Assembly: GCF_000320405.1 (NCBI RefSeq)
Contig: NZ_KB291649.1
Location: 76,621-140,620, forward strand
Length of the DNA stretch: 64,000 bases
Direction of reading: 5' to 3'
Origin: Clostridium celatum DSM 1785
GTDB taxonomy: Bacteria > Bacillota > Clostridia > Clostridiales > Clostridiaceae
How positions within the stretch are numbered: position 1 is the first letter of the stretch; each line of letters starts with the position of its first letter. Made by a program: the position numbers and the translations under genes. Below are positions 52,683-62,924 of the stretch, in pieces. Below the pieces are notes generated by a model. That model worked only from the letters and a program-made list of their open reading frames with translations, was not told the origin of the DNA and searched no databases.

Positions 52683-54233
52683 ATGAAAAATTTCGACGTT
52701 ATTACTCATGCTGAAGAACGTCATGTAAAATTAGTGCTAAAAGGTCTTTTAGTTGGAATAGTAACTGCATTTATAGTTGTTTTATACCGATTTGCTTTAT
52801 CTTATGCTGAAGATCTTGCATTCTTTATATATGATTTCATTAAGGTAAAAAAATATCTTATACCAATATGGTTTTTAGTACTAATTTGTTTAGCTTTCAT
52901 TGTTGGAAAACTTATTGATAAAGAACCTTTTATTGGCGGTAGTGGTATACCTCAAGTTAAAGGTGTCATGGGAGGCTACTTAAAAAATAGACCTATTTCT
53001 ATAATTATTAATAAATTTATTGGCGGAACCATATCTATTATAAGTGGTTTATCACTAGGTAGAGAAGGTCCTTCAGTTCAACTTGGAGCTTGCACTGGTG
53101 ATATAATAAGCAAAAAATTTAAAAGTACTAGATTGGAACGTCGTCTTCTTATGAGTAGTGGTGCCACTGCTGGTCTTGCTGCTGCTTTTAATGCTCCCCT
53201 ATCTGGAGTATTATTTTCACTTGAAGAAGTTTATAAATATTTTTCTCCGCTAGTATTACTTGCAACAATTACTTCTGCTGTTGCTGCTGATTTTATATCA
53301 AAACAATTTTTTGGATTAGACCCAGTATTTAATTTTGCTAATACTAACCCTATGCCTTTAGGTAATTATTGGCTACTACTAATACTTGGTTTATTCTTAG
53401 GTGTTTTTGGTTCTTTTTATAATTGGTTTACTTTAAAAGTACAAAACTTTTATGCTAAGCTAAAATGTTCAACTTCTATTAAACTAATGATACCTTTTTT
53501 ACTTGCAGGAATTTTAGGACTTCTTTTTCCTGTAGTTCTATGTGGTGGGCATGCAATTATTGAAGAACTTAATCTTAACTCTGCATTAAGTTTACTTTTA
53601 TTAATGCTAGTAGCTAAATTTTTATTTTCTATGATAAGCTTTGGTTCTGGTGCCCCTGGTGGAATATTCTTTCCTCTTCTTATAATTGGCGGTACATTTG
53701 GAGCTGTATTTGGATACATAGCTATTAATTATATTGGAATAAGTCCTGAATTCTTTAATAATTTTATAATACTTTCTATGGCTGGATATTTTACTGCAAT
53801 AGTTAGAGCTCCCATTACTGGAATAATTCTAATTACTGAAATGACAGGATCATTTTCTCATTTATTATCTTTAACTATTGTATCAATAATTGCTTATATA
53901 GTAGCTGATTTATTAAAAAGCACACCTATATATGATTCTTTACTTGATAATCTTTTAGCTAAAAATGATATCAATGAATATCACAGTACTAGCAAGAAAA
54001 AAATTATTATTACAAATGTAGTACACTTTGGATCTCAAATTGAAAAAATGACATTAAGTTCTATCGAGTTTCCTGAAAATACACTTGTTGTATCAATAAA
54101 TCGTGGTGAATATTCAATTGTTCCAAAAGGTAATACTGTTATCAAGGCCGGTGATACAATTCTTACAATGACAGATTTAAAAGATGAATGGCGTGTTAGA
54201 GAACTTATGGATTCCTTAACAACCCTAGAATAG
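52683..54233 (+). CDS. ClC chloride channel/antiporter with TrkA-C domain
   Basis: A 516-residue ClC-family transporter with about 16-18 membrane helices and a C-terminal TrkA-C/RCK-C-like ligand domain (about 445-516). Signature motifs are GSGIPQVKG, GREGPSVQLG (the gating Glu) and GSGAPGGIFFP. The Glu-Glu of SLEEVYKYF at the proton-path position suggests a Cl-/H+ antiporter rather than a channel. ATG 52683 is preferred over a TTG 15 bases upstream, because GGAGGTGAT sits between them. Anion exchange in acid resistance or another role is possible. It ends at the second copy of the dispersed palindrome. Confidence 0.92.
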   Translation: MKNFDVITHAEERHVKLVLKGLLVGIVTAFIVVLYRFALSYAEDLAFFIYDFIKVKKYLIPIWFLVLICLAFIVGKLIDKEPFIGGSGIPQVKGVMGGYLKNRPISIIINKFIGGTISIISGLSLGREGPSVQLGACTGDIISKKFKSTRLERRLLMSSGATAGLAAAFNAPLSGVLFSLEEVYKYFSPLVLLATITSAVAADFISKQFFGLDPVFNFANTNPMPLGNYWLLLILGLFLGVFGSFYNWFTLKVQNFYAKLKCSTSIKLMIPFLLAGILGLLFPVVLCGGHAIIEELNLNSALSLLLLMLVAKFLFSMISFGSGAPGGIFFPLLIIGGTFGAVFGYIAINYIGISPEFFNNFIILSMAGYFTAIVRAPITGIILITEMTGSFSHLLSLTIVSIIAYIVADLLKSTPIYDSLLDNLLAKNDINEYHSTSKKKIIITNVVHFGSQIEKMTLSSIEFPENTLVVSINRGEYSIVPKGNTVIKAGDTILTMTDLKDEWRVRELMDSLTTLE

Positions 54234-54261
54234 CAAAGTTATTACTTTAAAACTATTTTTG

Positions 54262-54325
54262 AAAAAAAGTATGATATAACCTAACGAAATTATAAAAATT
54301 TCTAAAGGGGTATATCATACTTTTT
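54262..54325. repeat. long hairpin, copy 2 of a dispersed palindrome (bidirectional terminator)
   Basis: GTATGATATAACC (54269-54281) pairs with GGTATATCATAC (54309-54320), flanked by A-rich and T-rich sequence. The left arm is identical over 13 bases to the copy at 49321, and the right arms are closely related. It lies between the convergent ClC and TVP38-family genes. Confidence 0.75.
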
Positions 54326-54344
54326 ATTTAACTTTAAGTTATAT

Positions 54345-55010
54345 TTATTTACTACAGTCATTAGATAGAGTGGATTTTAAATCCCTCCAAAGCTTTATTG
54401 AAAGAATTCCACTTATTAATAATGTAGCTATTATAAAGATAGTATTAAAAATAGATCCCTCAAAGCTTTCACCTAGATAACTATATAAAAATAGTGCTGG
54501 AATATTTGCTCCTATAAATATCATTACAAATCTTATAAAGCTCATTCCCATATAAGAAGATAAAAATACTATTACATCTGTTGGTGCTATAGGACATAAT
54601 ACCCCTATAGCTAATATCTTATAATTATATCTATCTATGAGTTTTACTAAATCTGGATATTTATTTGAAACTTTCTCTTTAAGTCTTTTAAATAAATTTC
54701 CCTTTGCAAGTAAAAATATTAATGTATCACTTAATACTATTCCTATTAATGATAATAAAAATGCTTTACTTGGATCAAATATTAGTCCTCCTAATAGCAT
54801 TAATGTTACACCTGGAATAAAAGCTATTAATCTTATCCCCCAAAGCAGTATAAAGAATAGTTTTGAATACTCACTTCTATCAATCCACTTTCTTAAAGTG
54901 TCTATACTAAAATCTATCTTTATATTATCTCCTATTATATTTACTGCTAAAAATAATACTATTATTGTAATAACAGATAAAGTTATATATACAAGTTTGT
55001 TGTTTTTCAT
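54345..55010 (-). CDS. TVP38/TMEM64 (VTT domain) family membrane protein
   Basis: A 221-residue membrane protein with about six predicted helices. The central VTT-domain region (LLLGGLIFDPSKAFLLSLIGIVLSDTLIFLLAKG, then GVLCPIAPTDVIVFLSSYMGMSFIRFVMIFIGANIPALFLYSYLG) matches the DedA/TVP38 superfamily, which scrambles or transports lipids across membranes. GAGGTGAAC precedes the ATG. It is convergent with ClC and stands alone. Substrate unknown. Confidence 0.85.
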   Translation of the reverse strand: MKNNKLVYITLSVITIIVLFLAVNIIGDNIKIDFSIDTLRKWIDRSEYSKLFFILLWGIRLIAFIPGVTLMLLGGLIFDPSKAFLLSLIGIVLSDTLIFLLAKGNLFKRLKEKVSNKYPDLVKLIDRYNYKILAIGVLCPIAPTDVIVFLSSYMGMSFIRFVMIFIGANIPALFLYSYLGESFEGSIFNTIFIIATLLISGILSIKLWRDLKSTLSNDCSK

Positions 55011-55253
55011 TATTTTTTGTTCACCTCATAATTTTTGTCTACTTTTTATTATAAATGAAAAATTATAATATTTTTTACTTATAATATTAACATTCTATTA
55101 ATTATAAGTATTAATTAACCAGCTGCTTCTATCCATTTAATTACATTATTTTCTTTTTATTGTATAATTATTAGTAATAATATCTTTTCCGCTTTTAGAA
55201 TACTACTTAAATTCTATTTTTAAATATATTACATTAATAAAGGAGTGAAAATT

Positions 55254-56015
55254 TTGAGTTATATTGTTTCTAATAATAATGCAAAAATATATTATAATAC
55301 TTTTGGAAGTGGTCCTGCCCTTTTACTAGCTCATGGTATGGGAAATACTAAGGAAATCTGGAATGAAACTGGATGGATTGATATTTTAAAAAATCATTTT
55401 ACAGTAATACCATTTGACATTAGAGGTAATGGTGAAAGTAGTAAATCTTACGAACCTAGCTTTTACTCATCAGATAATATTCTTAATGATATAAATAATT
55501 TAGTTACTCATTTAGGTTTTACTAAATTTAATTATTTTGGACATTCTTATGGTGCAACTATAGGCCTTCAACTTTGCAAATATAATAATAATTTAGAAAA
55601 ATGCATCTGTGCTGGTACAAGCTTTGGAGATTTATTTTTTAAAACGTCTCTTCCTAACTGGATAAAACAATATGAAAAATATCAAGATATTAAAGATAAT
55701 CATGTATTTGCTGGTGAAAATTTATCTTCGGAAGATATTAATTGGTTAATGCAAACTGACTTATTACTTAATATAGCACAAATGAAAGCATGGACTCATT
55801 GGACAGGCATTGAACCTAGTGATGTAAAATGTAAGCTTTCTATATATTCAGGTACTAAAGATAATCCCCTTACATTAAATTCTCTTTTAAAAAACAAAGC
55901 AAATTTTATTGACTATAATATTGAAATGAAAATATTTGATGAATTAAATCATAAAGATTTAATTAGCAATTCTAAAATAGTCTCTCCGTGGATTTTAAAC
56001 TTTTTGAATAGTTGA
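55254..56015 (+). CDS. alpha/beta-hydrolase fold protein
   Basis: A 253-residue single-domain alpha/beta hydrolase. The oxyanion-hole segment HGMGNTKEIW (about 25-34), the nucleophile elbow GHSYGA (about 95-100), an acidic residue near SGTKDNPLT and the catalytic His in ELNHKDL complete a catalytic triad. The family includes esterases, lipases and peptidases; the substrate cannot be read. Start TTG 55254 is preferred over a GTG nine bases earlier, because AAAGGAGTG would be its ribosome binding site. No signal peptide. It ends at a terminator shared with rnpB. Confidence 0.85.
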   Translation: MSYIVSNNNAKIYYNTFGSGPALLLAHGMGNTKEIWNETGWIDILKNHFTVIPFDIRGNGESSKSYEPSFYSSDNILNDINNLVTHLGFTKFNYFGHSYGATIGLQLCKYNNNLEKCICAGTSFGDLFFKTSLPNWIKQYEKYQDIKDNHVFAGENLSSEDINWLMQTDLLLNIAQMKAWTHWTGIEPSDVKCKLSIYSGTKDNPLTLNSLLKNKANFIDYNIEMKIFDELNHKDLISNSKIVSPWILNFLNS

Positions 56016-56035
56016 TACTTTATTAGTATAAAAGA

Positions 56036-56064
56036 AAAACACTAGGCTTAAACCTAGTGTTTTT
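56036..56064. terminator. bidirectional terminator
   Basis: AAAACACTAGG and CCTAGTGTTTT form an 11-base stem with a short loop, between the alpha/beta-hydrolase gene and the convergent rnpB gene. Confidence 0.88.
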
Positions 56065-56067
56065 CAT

Positions 56068-56437
56068 GTTGTGAGATAGTCCGTAAGCGGAGTTCTGTAT
56101 TAAGCAATCATCTATCTAGACTTACTGTTACCAGTAAGTTCAAGCGACACACCACACGGCGGGACGGGCAATCCCATAATGCCGTTACTCGGTCTTGCTC
56201 CAGGTGGGGTTTACATAGCCATGATGTCACCACCATGCTGGTGAGCTCTTACCTCGCCTTTCCACCCTTACCAGTCATAAAAATTAACTCAGTTAAATAA
56301 CTTCTGGCGGTATATCTCTGTTGCACTATCCTTCAAGTCGCCTTGACTGGCCGTTAACCAGCACCCTGCCCTATGGAGCTCCGACTTTCCTCTCCTAACA
56401 TCTAGTGTTAGCAGCGATTGCATGTACTACTCACAGC
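56068..56437 (-). ncRNA. rnpB: RNase P RNA
   Basis: About 370 bases on the minus strand encoding the catalytic RNA of RNase P, which trims tRNA 5' ends. The 5' end GCTGTGAG pairs with the 3' end CTCACAAC (helix P1); conserved core sequence is seen in GAGAGGAAAGTCGGAGCTCC near the 5' end and ACAGAACTCCGCTTACGGACT at the 3' end. Strong sigma-A elements (56442-56470) fix the 5' end at about 56437. Confidence 0.92.
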
Positions 56438-56441
56438 ATTT

Positions 56442-56470
56442 ATAATAACATAATTTAATTAACAATACAA
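56442..56470 (-). promoter_or_regulatory. sigma-A promoter of rnpB
   Basis: TTGTAT, 17 bases and TATTAT on the minus strand end six bases before the presumed 5' end of RNase P RNA. Confidence 0.75.
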
Positions 56471-56479
56471 ATAGTTTTT

Positions 56480-56704
56480 TTAAACAAAAAATAAAATTAT
56501 AAACAACATTATTAATACTATCCAACTGTAAATACCTATGCCTGAAAATAAAAGTGTTATTCCCATAAGTACTAATATACATATTCTAGCCCTTGGATTT
56601 GGACAAGTTGGTTGCTTAGGTTTTGCTGATGGACTTTTTATAGCACATATAATATCATTTACAGTTTCTCTAAAAACCTTTCCCCAATCAGTTTTTTTTG
56701 ACAT
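56480..56704 (-). CDS. small membrane protein, unknown function
   Basis: A 74-residue protein with a hydrophilic N-terminus (MSKKTDWGKVFRETVNDI) containing a Pro/Lys/Cys-rich segment (SAKPKQPTCPNPRAR), then two closely spaced membrane helices (about 42-74). I do not recognise the family. ATG 56704 is preferred over one 18 bases upstream, because GGAG lies just before it within the longer form. It lies directly upstream of rnpB on the same strand; the rnpB promoter overlaps the region after its stop codon. Confidence 0.65.
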   Translation of the reverse strand: MSKKTDWGKVFRETVNDIICAIKSPSAKPKQPTCPNPRARICILVLMGITLLFSGIGIYSWIVLIMLFIILFFV

Positions 56705-56885
56705 TATTTCAACTCCATACATTCTTTACATTAATAATATATGCGCTCAATATTTTTTCATTATTAATTTATTTTTAAAATTAATTATTTTAAAAATAAA
56801 TTAATAAACGAATACTTTTTTGTATAATCTTATATTACTTACATATCATTGCTAAATATGCTTAAATTGAAATTTATTAAATAAT

Positions 56886-56919
56886 AGATAAGGAAGTTTC
56901 TTTTAAAACTTCCTTATCT
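56886..56919 (-). terminator. terminator of the trmK-nif3 pair
   Basis: AGATAAGGAAGTTT and AAACTTCCTTATCT form a perfect 14-base stem with a short loop, 38 bases after the nif3 stop codon on the minus strand. Confidence 0.88.
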
Positions 56920-56956
56920 ACCCTATTTATATATAAATTACTTATTAAACTATCAA

Positions 56957-57742
56957 TTAAGCAAAACTATATGGATCTTCTTCTACATTAGAGGTAATAA
57001 ATTCAACATCTTTGATCTTATCTTTAATATTTTTCATAACGCTAAAAAAAGTTATTTGTTCTGATGCAAAATGTCCAACATCAATTATATTAATACCCAT
57101 TTCCTTATAGTCTGAAGCAAAATGGTAAGTTGTATCTCCGGTTATTATTAAATCAGCCCCTTGACTTACTGCTTTTCCTATAAAGTCTTGACCACTACCA
57201 TTTATTATAGCTACTTTAGATACTTTTTCTTTACCTCTAACGACTCTTAAATTATTAATTCCTAATGCATTTTTTACCTTATTTATTATTTCATCTAAAA
57301 AAACTTCATTATCTAATTTTACTATTCTACCAAGCCCTGCCGAAGCATCTCTTTTATTAACTTCCAGAATTTCGCTATTTCCAAAACCTAAAATAGATAC
57401 AATAGTAGAATTTAAACCATTCTCTGCTGAATCTAAATTAGTATGACTAGAATAAAGTGAAATATCATTTTTTATTAACTCAATAATTTTTTTACCTTGA
57501 AGAGTATCTGTTGTTATACTACTAGGTTTTCTAAAAATTAAAGGGTGATGAGTTATTATTAAATCTACATTTTCTCTTTTAGCCTCTTCTACAACCTTTA
57601 AAGTACAATCTAATGCAAGTAAAACCTTTTTTACTTCCTTATCTCTATCTCCAACCATTAAACCTACATTATCAAAATCTTCTTTTAAAAATATAGGTGC
57701 TAAAGCTTCTATTTCTCTAATAATATCTCTTACCTTTTTCAT
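56957..57742 (-). CDS. Nif3-like dinuclear metal-centre protein
   Basis: A 261-residue Nif3/YqfO-family protein that forms a hexameric ring with two metals per subunit. Metal-binding histidines are seen in LIITHHPLIF (His65, His66), in SSHTNLDSA and in DVGHFASEQ near the C-terminus. The short form here lacks the internal PII-like insertion of some relatives. Its biochemical role is still unclear in the family. It lies ten bases downstream of trmK, an arrangement common in Firmicutes. Confidence 0.92.
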   Translation of the reverse strand: MKKVRDIIREIEALAPIFLKEDFDNVGLMVGDRDKEVKKVLLALDCTLKVVEEAKRENVDLIITHHPLIFRKPSSITTDTLQGKKIIELIKNDISLYSSHTNLDSAENGLNSTIVSILGFGNSEILEVNKRDASAGLGRIVKLDNEVFLDEIINKVKNALGINNLRVVRGKEKVSKVAIINGSGQDFIGKAVSQGADLIITGDTTYHFASDYKEMGINIIDVGHFASEQITFFSVMKNIKDKIKDVEFITSNVEEDPYSFA

Positions 57743-57752
57743 AAATATCCCC

Positions 57753-58445
57753 TTATAAATAATTTAACATAGATGTAATTATCTCTATTTTTTCTTTTAT
57801 ATCTTGTCTTCTCTTATTAGCACTTACAGTAGCTTCTGTAATAAAACCTAAAATTCTATTATATTCATCTAACTTAAATTGTATATAATCTTTCATTAAT
57901 GGATGCTTAGTTCTTAATAACACTGGGCTTATTTCATAATATATACTATCTAATTCTGTTGCATGTCCTTCCGAACTTCTTACCTTAAATAATTCATAAT
58001 ATATTCCTTCATCATAGCAAAGATCTTCTTTTATAATCTCATAGTTGTTTTTGTACAAATACTCTCTTAAAACTTCTGGATTTTGTGCAGGAACTAAAAT
58101 TAAGTAATCTACTTCTTTAACTTTTTCAGTATCAGCTTCTAATATATCTCTTATAAGATTTCCTCCCATGCCTGCAATTACAACTTCATTAGCTTCACCT
58201 AAATTTAAAGGAGCAAATCCCCCTCCTAATCTAAATTCTAATTCATCGCCTCTACCTTCTAACACAGCATTTAATCTTGCTTTATCTAAAGGATCTTTAT
58301 TAATATCACATGCAATTGCTTTATTGCAAATATCTCTATCTAAAGCTATTAATGGTACATACCCATGATCAGTCCCTATATCTGCAAGTGTATTTACCTT
58401 TTCTAAATTTTCAATTATAAATTCTATTCTTTTACTAACTTCCAT
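57753..58445 (-). CDS. trmK: tRNA (adenine-22-N1)-methyltransferase
   Basis: Methylates N1 of A22 in tRNAs with SAM. The 230-residue protein has the SAM-binding motif LADIGTDHGYVPL (about 20-31), followed by a conserved VVIAGMGGNLIRDIL catalytic region (about 90-105) and NPEVLREYL. The helical C-terminal domain (about 165-230) is typical of TrmK. It is the first of a two-gene unit with nif3 and follows rpoD on the same strand. Confidence 0.92.
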   Translation of the reverse strand: MEVSKRIEFIIENLEKVNTLADIGTDHGYVPLIALDRDICNKAIACDINKDPLDKARLNAVLEGRGDELEFRLGGGFAPLNLGEANEVVIAGMGGNLIRDILEADTEKVKEVDYLILVPAQNPEVLREYLYKNNYEIIKEDLCYDEGIYYELFKVRSSEGHATELDSIYYEISPVLLRTKHPLMKDYIQFKLDEYNRILGFITEATVSANKRRQDIKEKIEIITSMLNYL

Positions 58446-58571
58446 TTTAACTCCCTCTGATATTATCCTATTTAATCTTTTGCTTTAATTTTTAATTTTT
58501 ATTACAAATATATTATTAAGTTATGTTATTTTATTTAAATTTATTTACTTAAATTTATCTATTTAATGCAA

Positions 58572-58600
58572 AAATTAGCACCAATGATTGGTGCTAATTT
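58572..58600 (-). terminator. terminator of the dnaG-rpoD transcript
   Basis: AAATTAGCACCAAT and ATTGGTGCTAATTT form a perfect 14-base stem with a one-base loop, one base after the rpoD stop codon, with T-rich sequence after it on the minus strand. Confidence 0.88.
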
Positions 58601-58601
58601 A

Positions 58602-59708
58602 CTAATCTAAGTAATCTTTTAACTTCTTACTTCTAGATGGATGTCTAAGCTTTCTTAATGCCTTTGCTTCAATTTGTCTAATTCTTTCTCTTGTAACATT
58701 GAACTCTTTACCAACTTCTTCAAGTGTTCTAGCTCTTCCATCATCTAATCCAAATCTTAATCTTAATACCTTTTCTTCTCTTGGAGTTAGAGTATCTAAA
58801 ACATTGATTAATTGTTCTTTAAGCATTGTAAAAGCAGCAGCCTCTGCTGGTGCTGGTGCATCATCATCTGGAATGAAGTCACCTAAGTGAGAATCTTCTT
58901 CTTCTCCTATTGGTGTTTCAAGTGAAACTGGTTCTTGAGCAATTATTTGAATTTCTCTAACCTTTTCTACTGGAAGGTCCATAACTTTTGAAATTTCTTC
59001 TGGGAATGGATCTCTACCAAGCTCTTGTAATAATTGTCTTTGAACTCTTATTAGCTTATTAATTGTTTCTACCATATGAACTGGTATTCTAATTGTTCTT
59101 GCTTGGTCAGCTATAGCTCTTGTAATTGCCTGTCTTATCCACCATGTAGCATATGTTGAGAACTTATATCCTTTTCTATAATCAAACTTTTCTACAGCTT
59201 TAATTAATCCAAGGTTACCTTCTTGTATTAAATCTAAGAATAACATTCCTCTTCCAACATATCTTTTAGCTATACTAACAACTAGTCTAAGGTTAGCTTC
59301 TGCTAATTTCTTTTTAGCATATTGGCTACCTTCTTCAATTTTTTGAGCAAGGTTTATTTCCTCTTCTGATGATAAAAGTGGAACTTTACCAATTTCTTTT
59401 AAGTACATTCTAACTGGATCATCAATTGCTATACCTTCTGGAACTGATAAATCTAATTCCTCTTCAACGATATCCATATCATTAGCTTCACCTTGAACTT
59501 CGATTCCCATTGATTCTAATACTTCATAAATCTTCTCGATTTGTTCAGGGCTTAAATCTATGTTCTCTACCTCATCTAGTATTTCCTTATATGTTAGTAC
59601 TCCATTTTTTTTACCTTTATCAAGTAAGTTTTTAACAATATTCATTCTATTGTTTCTATCTTGATTACCTGATGGCTTGCTTTTATTTACTTTTGTTTTT
59701 TCTTCCAC
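58602..59708 (-). CDS. rpoD: RNA polymerase primary sigma factor SigA
   Basis: The vegetative sigma factor, 368 residues. Region 1.2 ([20 protein letters not shown]), region 2 with the rpoD-box ([34 protein letters not shown]), region 3 ([20 protein letters not shown]) and region 4 ([51 protein letters not shown]) are all present. The N-terminal region 1.1 is short, as in Firmicutes. It follows dnaG by 32 bases in the classical macromolecular synthesis arrangement. Confidence 0.97.
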   Translation of the reverse strand: MEEKTKVNKSKPSGNQDRNNRMNIVKNLLDKGKKNGVLTYKEILDEVENIDLSPEQIEKIYEVLESMGIEVQGEANDMDIVEEELDLSVPEGIAIDDPVRMYLKEIGKVPLLSSEEEINLAQKIEEGSQYAKKKLAEANLRLVVSIAKRYVGRGMLFLDLIQEGNLGLIKAVEKFDYRKGYKFSTYATWWIRQAITRAIADQARTIRIPVHMVETINKLIRVQRQLLQELGRDPFPEEISKVMDLPVEKVREIQIIAQEPVSLETPIGEEEDSHLGDFIPDDDAPAPAEAAAFTMLKEQLINVLDTLTPREEKVLRLRFGLDDGRARTLEEVGKEFNVTRERIRQIEAKALRKLRHPSRSKKLKDYLD

Positions 59709-59740
59709 TAGCTGATTACCTCCTTCCGTTATATGACCAA

Positions 59741-61519
59741 CTACTCTCTCCTACCTTCTTTAAGTTGCTTGTTAATACTTGCAAGTTCTATGGCCAACTT
59801 AATAGATTCTTCTATTTTGCCTTGGTTTTCGAGATTTTTTTGTTCTTTTTTTAGTTGATCTATTCTTTGCTTTAATTTGTAATTATGAATTTCTTTAATA
59901 AAATCCTTAATTTGACTTTCAACATCTTCAGCAAAGAATACTTTTTGTTCCTTAACCTTTACCAACTCTCCTATAGCTTTTACATCACTTAGTTTTGATT
60001 CAATAAATGACTCTATACTATTTATATTTTCCCCTTTAGATGCTATAATAACAGTGAAAATTTGTTTATGTTCTGGTAAAATAAAGTCCTTTTCACATAT
60101 TCTATCCTCAATATAACTTAAATAATCCTTATTTTCTAACATAAGCTTTAAAAGAATTCTTTCTGCTTTTAAAAAGGCAGGCTCTACATGTAACTTTTGA
60201 CTTTGTTCTTTACCATTTCTAAATTCATTTGTACTATTATCACTTATCTTACTGCGTAGGATATCATATAAAGCTTGTTCTTTTATCCCTGTGTTTTCAG
60301 ATGCCTTTTTTATATATACATCTTTTTCAACAGGATTTAAGTCTGCTATTATCTCCATTATTCTCTTAGAATATAATATTATAGATTCACTACTCTTAAA
60401 ATTAATTCCCTCTTCAGCTTTTTTTATTCTATAATCTATTAATGGTTCTGCTGAATTAATTAACTTTAAAAAAGCTTCTTTTCCATTACTTCTAACGAAT
60501 TCATCTGGATCTTTGCCTTGCGGAATACTAAGTACCCTAACATCAAAACCTGCAGTTCTTAAAATTTCAAGTCCCCTCATAGTTGCCATTTGTCCTGCCA
60601 TATCTGCATCATAAGATATAACTACTTTATCAGCATATCTTTTAAGCAACCTAGCTTGATTAATAGTAAGCGCAGTTCCAAGTGAAGCAACTACATTAGT
60701 TATACCATATTGATGAAGTGATATTAAATCCATATATCCTTCAACAATAATAAAATACCTTTCTTTCATATTATGTTTTAAAGCAAAATTTAATCCATAT
60801 AGATTAGTACCTTTTTGAAAAACTAAAGTTTCAGGTGAATTTAGATATTTGGGTTTAGAATCATCAAGTACTCTTCCTCCAAATCCAATTACTCTTCCTT
60901 GATAATCAAAAACAGGAAACATTACTCTATTTCTAAACCTATCATATTTAGTTCCCTTTTCTTTATTTACAGATATTAGTCCAGCCTCTTCTAAAATATT
61001 ATCGTTTATGCCTTTTCTTCTTAAATAATACATTAAATTATTCCAACTATCATTAGCGAAACCTAATCCAAACCTTTTGATAGTTTCTTCTTTAATACCC
61101 CTATTTAAAAAGTATTCTTTTGCATCTTTATTATTCATGAGATTTGAAAAAAAGAATTTTGCTGCTTCAACATTTACTTTATATAGCAACTCTTTTTTTC
61201 TAGATACTGGATTTTTTTCGTTTTTTCCAAATTCTAAAGGTATGTTAGCTCTACCTGCTAAATATTTTACTGCCTCTATGAAAGGTAAATTTTTATCTTT
61301 CATAACAAAAGAAATTACATTTCCAGCTTCTCCACAACCAAAACATTTATAAATTTGTTTTTCTTGTGATACTGAAAACGATGGGGTTTTTTCGTTATGA
61401 AAAGGGCATAAACCAGTGAAGTTTCTACCAGCCTTCTTAAGTCTAACCCTTTCTGATATTACATCGACAATATCATTTTGCGATTTAATTTTTTCTAGAA
61501 TTTCTTCAGAAATCTGCAA
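59741..61519 (-). CDS. dnaG: DNA primase
   Basis: Makes RNA primers for replication. The 592-residue protein has an N-terminal CHC2 zinc finger (Cys38, His41, Cys59, Cys62), the primase core with TOPRIM acidic residues ([27 protein letters not shown]), and a C-terminal helicase-binding domain (about 445-592). Length is normal. GGAGGGATC precedes the ATG. It is the first gene of the dnaG-rpoD operon; dgt lies upstream across a 227-base AT-rich gap where I recognise no other feature. Confidence 0.97.
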   Translation of the reverse strand: MQISEEILEKIKSQNDIVDVISERVRLKKAGRNFTGLCPFHNEKTPSFSVSQEKQIYKCFGCGEAGNVISFVMKDKNLPFIEAVKYLAGRANIPLEFGKNEKNPVSRKKELLYKVNVEAAKFFFSNLMNNKDAKEYFLNRGIKEETIKRFGLGFANDSWNNLMYYLRRKGINDNILEEAGLISVNKEKGTKYDRFRNRVMFPVFDYQGRVIGFGGRVLDDSKPKYLNSPETLVFQKGTNLYGLNFALKHNMKERYFIIVEGYMDLISLHQYGITNVVASLGTALTINQARLLKRYADKVVISYDADMAGQMATMRGLEILRTAGFDVRVLSIPQGKDPDEFVRSNGKEAFLKLINSAEPLIDYRIKKAEEGINFKSSESIILYSKRIMEIIADLNPVEKDVYIKKASENTGIKEQALYDILRSKISDNSTNEFRNGKEQSQKLHVEPAFLKAERILLKLMLENKDYLSYIEDRICEKDFILPEHKQIFTVIIASKGENINSIESFIESKLSDVKAIGELVKVKEQKVFFAEDVESQIKDFIKEIHNYKLKQRIDQLKKEQKNLENQGKIEESIKLAIELASINKQLKEGRRE

Positions 61520-61746
61520 GGAGATCCCTCCTTACTATAAAAAATTTTTATCCATTCTTTATAATTCGACACAATATTATAAATTCCTTCTTATTTTAAA
61601 AATTAATTTATTTTATTTTGTCTTTCCTTTTATATTTTTATTGAGCTTTTAACTCTATTATTATTTATTCTATTTTAAATCTTAAAATCCTTTTTATTCT
61701 ACAAAATTTATTGTTCCCAATTTTTTTGTATTATACAACTTTTTTA

Positions 61747-62775
61747 CTAATAAATTACAAACTTTGGCACATAAATTTTATTAAACATAGAAATACAATA
61801 ATCATCAGTCATTCCAGCTATATAATCTGCTACACCTCTTTTTAATCCTTCCTCATTTATTATCTTTCTATACAATTCTGGAAGTTTTTCTGGATTTTTA
61901 TAAAAATATTCAATTACATGATGTAAAATAAATTTTGCTTTATTTCTTTCTTCTTTTAATACATCTCCTAAATAAACATTTTTAAACATATATTTCCTCA
62001 GTTCTACCATTGCTTCTTTTACTTCTTTGCTTTGGCTTATATCATACGTTCCGCTTTCTAAAGTTTTTTTTGTTTCTGTTATCATATCACTTACTAGTGT
62101 TTCTATTCTTTCTGAATGACCCTTACCTAAAACTCTTATAGCTTCTTTGGGCAAATCGTCTTCACTTATTAGGCCTGCTCTTATGGAGTCATCAATATCG
62201 TGATTTAAATATGCAATTTTATCACTATATTTTACTATTCTACCTTCTAATGTACGTGCAATATTATCCTTTTGTCCTAATCCACTATGATTTAATATTC
62301 CATCAATAACTTCATGGGTTAAATTCAATCCTAATCCATTTTTCTCTAATCTATTTACTACTCTGACGCTTTGTTCATTATGCCTAAACCCTGATTCTAA
62401 AAATTCATTTAACACTTCTTCTCCATTATGTGCAAAAGCAACATGCCCTAAATCATGGCCTAATGCAATTGCCTCTATTAAAACTTCATTTAAACCTATT
62501 CCTACACCAATAGTTCTACCTATCTGAGAAACTTCCAATGTATGAGTAAGTCTAGTTCTATAGTGGTCTCCAAATGTTCGTATGTATACTTGTGTTTTAT
62601 GCTTAAGCCTTCTAAAGGATTTACAATGAATAATTCTATCTCTATCAACCATAAAGCAAGTTCTAATTTTATCTTGTTCTTCATACTTTACTCTACCTAT
62701 GCTATCCTTACTATGAATAGCCTGTGAAAGCAAAGTCAAGCCTTCATTGACCTCTATTTTTTCTCTTATATCCAT
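61747..62775 (-). CDS. deoxyguanosine triphosphate triphosphohydrolase-like protein
   Basis: A 342-residue HD-domain dNTPase of the dGTPase type 2 family. The metal-binding residues are clear: [12 protein letters not shown], then [20 protein letters not shown] and later [14 protein letters not shown]. It hydrolyses dNTPs to nucleosides and tripolyphosphate. ATG 62775 is preferred over one 24 bases upstream, because AGAGGTGAA lies just before it. The order dgt-dnaG-rpoD-trmK-nif3 is conserved in clostridia. It starts divergently from a spore coat kinase-like gene. Confidence 0.92.
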   Translation of the reverse strand: MDIREKIEVNEGLTLLSQAIHSKDSIGRVKYEEQDKIRTCFMVDRDRIIHCKSFRRLKHKTQVYIRTFGDHYRTRLTHTLEVSQIGRTIGVGIGLNEVLIEAIALGHDLGHVAFAHNGEEVLNEFLESGFRHNEQSVRVVNRLEKNGLGLNLTHEVIDGILNHSGLGQKDNIARTLEGRIVKYSDKIAYLNHDIDDSIRAGLISEDDLPKEAIRVLGKGHSERIETLVSDMITETKKTLESGTYDISQSKEVKEAMVELRKYMFKNVYLGDVLKEERNKAKFILHHVIEYFYKNPEKLPELYRKIINEEGLKRGVADYIAGMTDDYCISMFNKIYVPKFVIY

Positions 62776-62924
62776 TCTATTCACCTCTAATTTTTTCATT
62801 CTATATTTTTCTCAAAAATCCTTTATTTTATATATTATAAAATACAATTGCACACTCTCTTTATGTATATTTGTTAATTTTTCATAATAATATAGTAATA
62901 ATAAAGTATACGAGGAGTTTTATA

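Noticed and set aside
54637..55068. A 143-codon plus-strand open frame
   Set aside because: It is antisense to the TVP38-family gene, whose membrane helices and ribosome binding site are clear.
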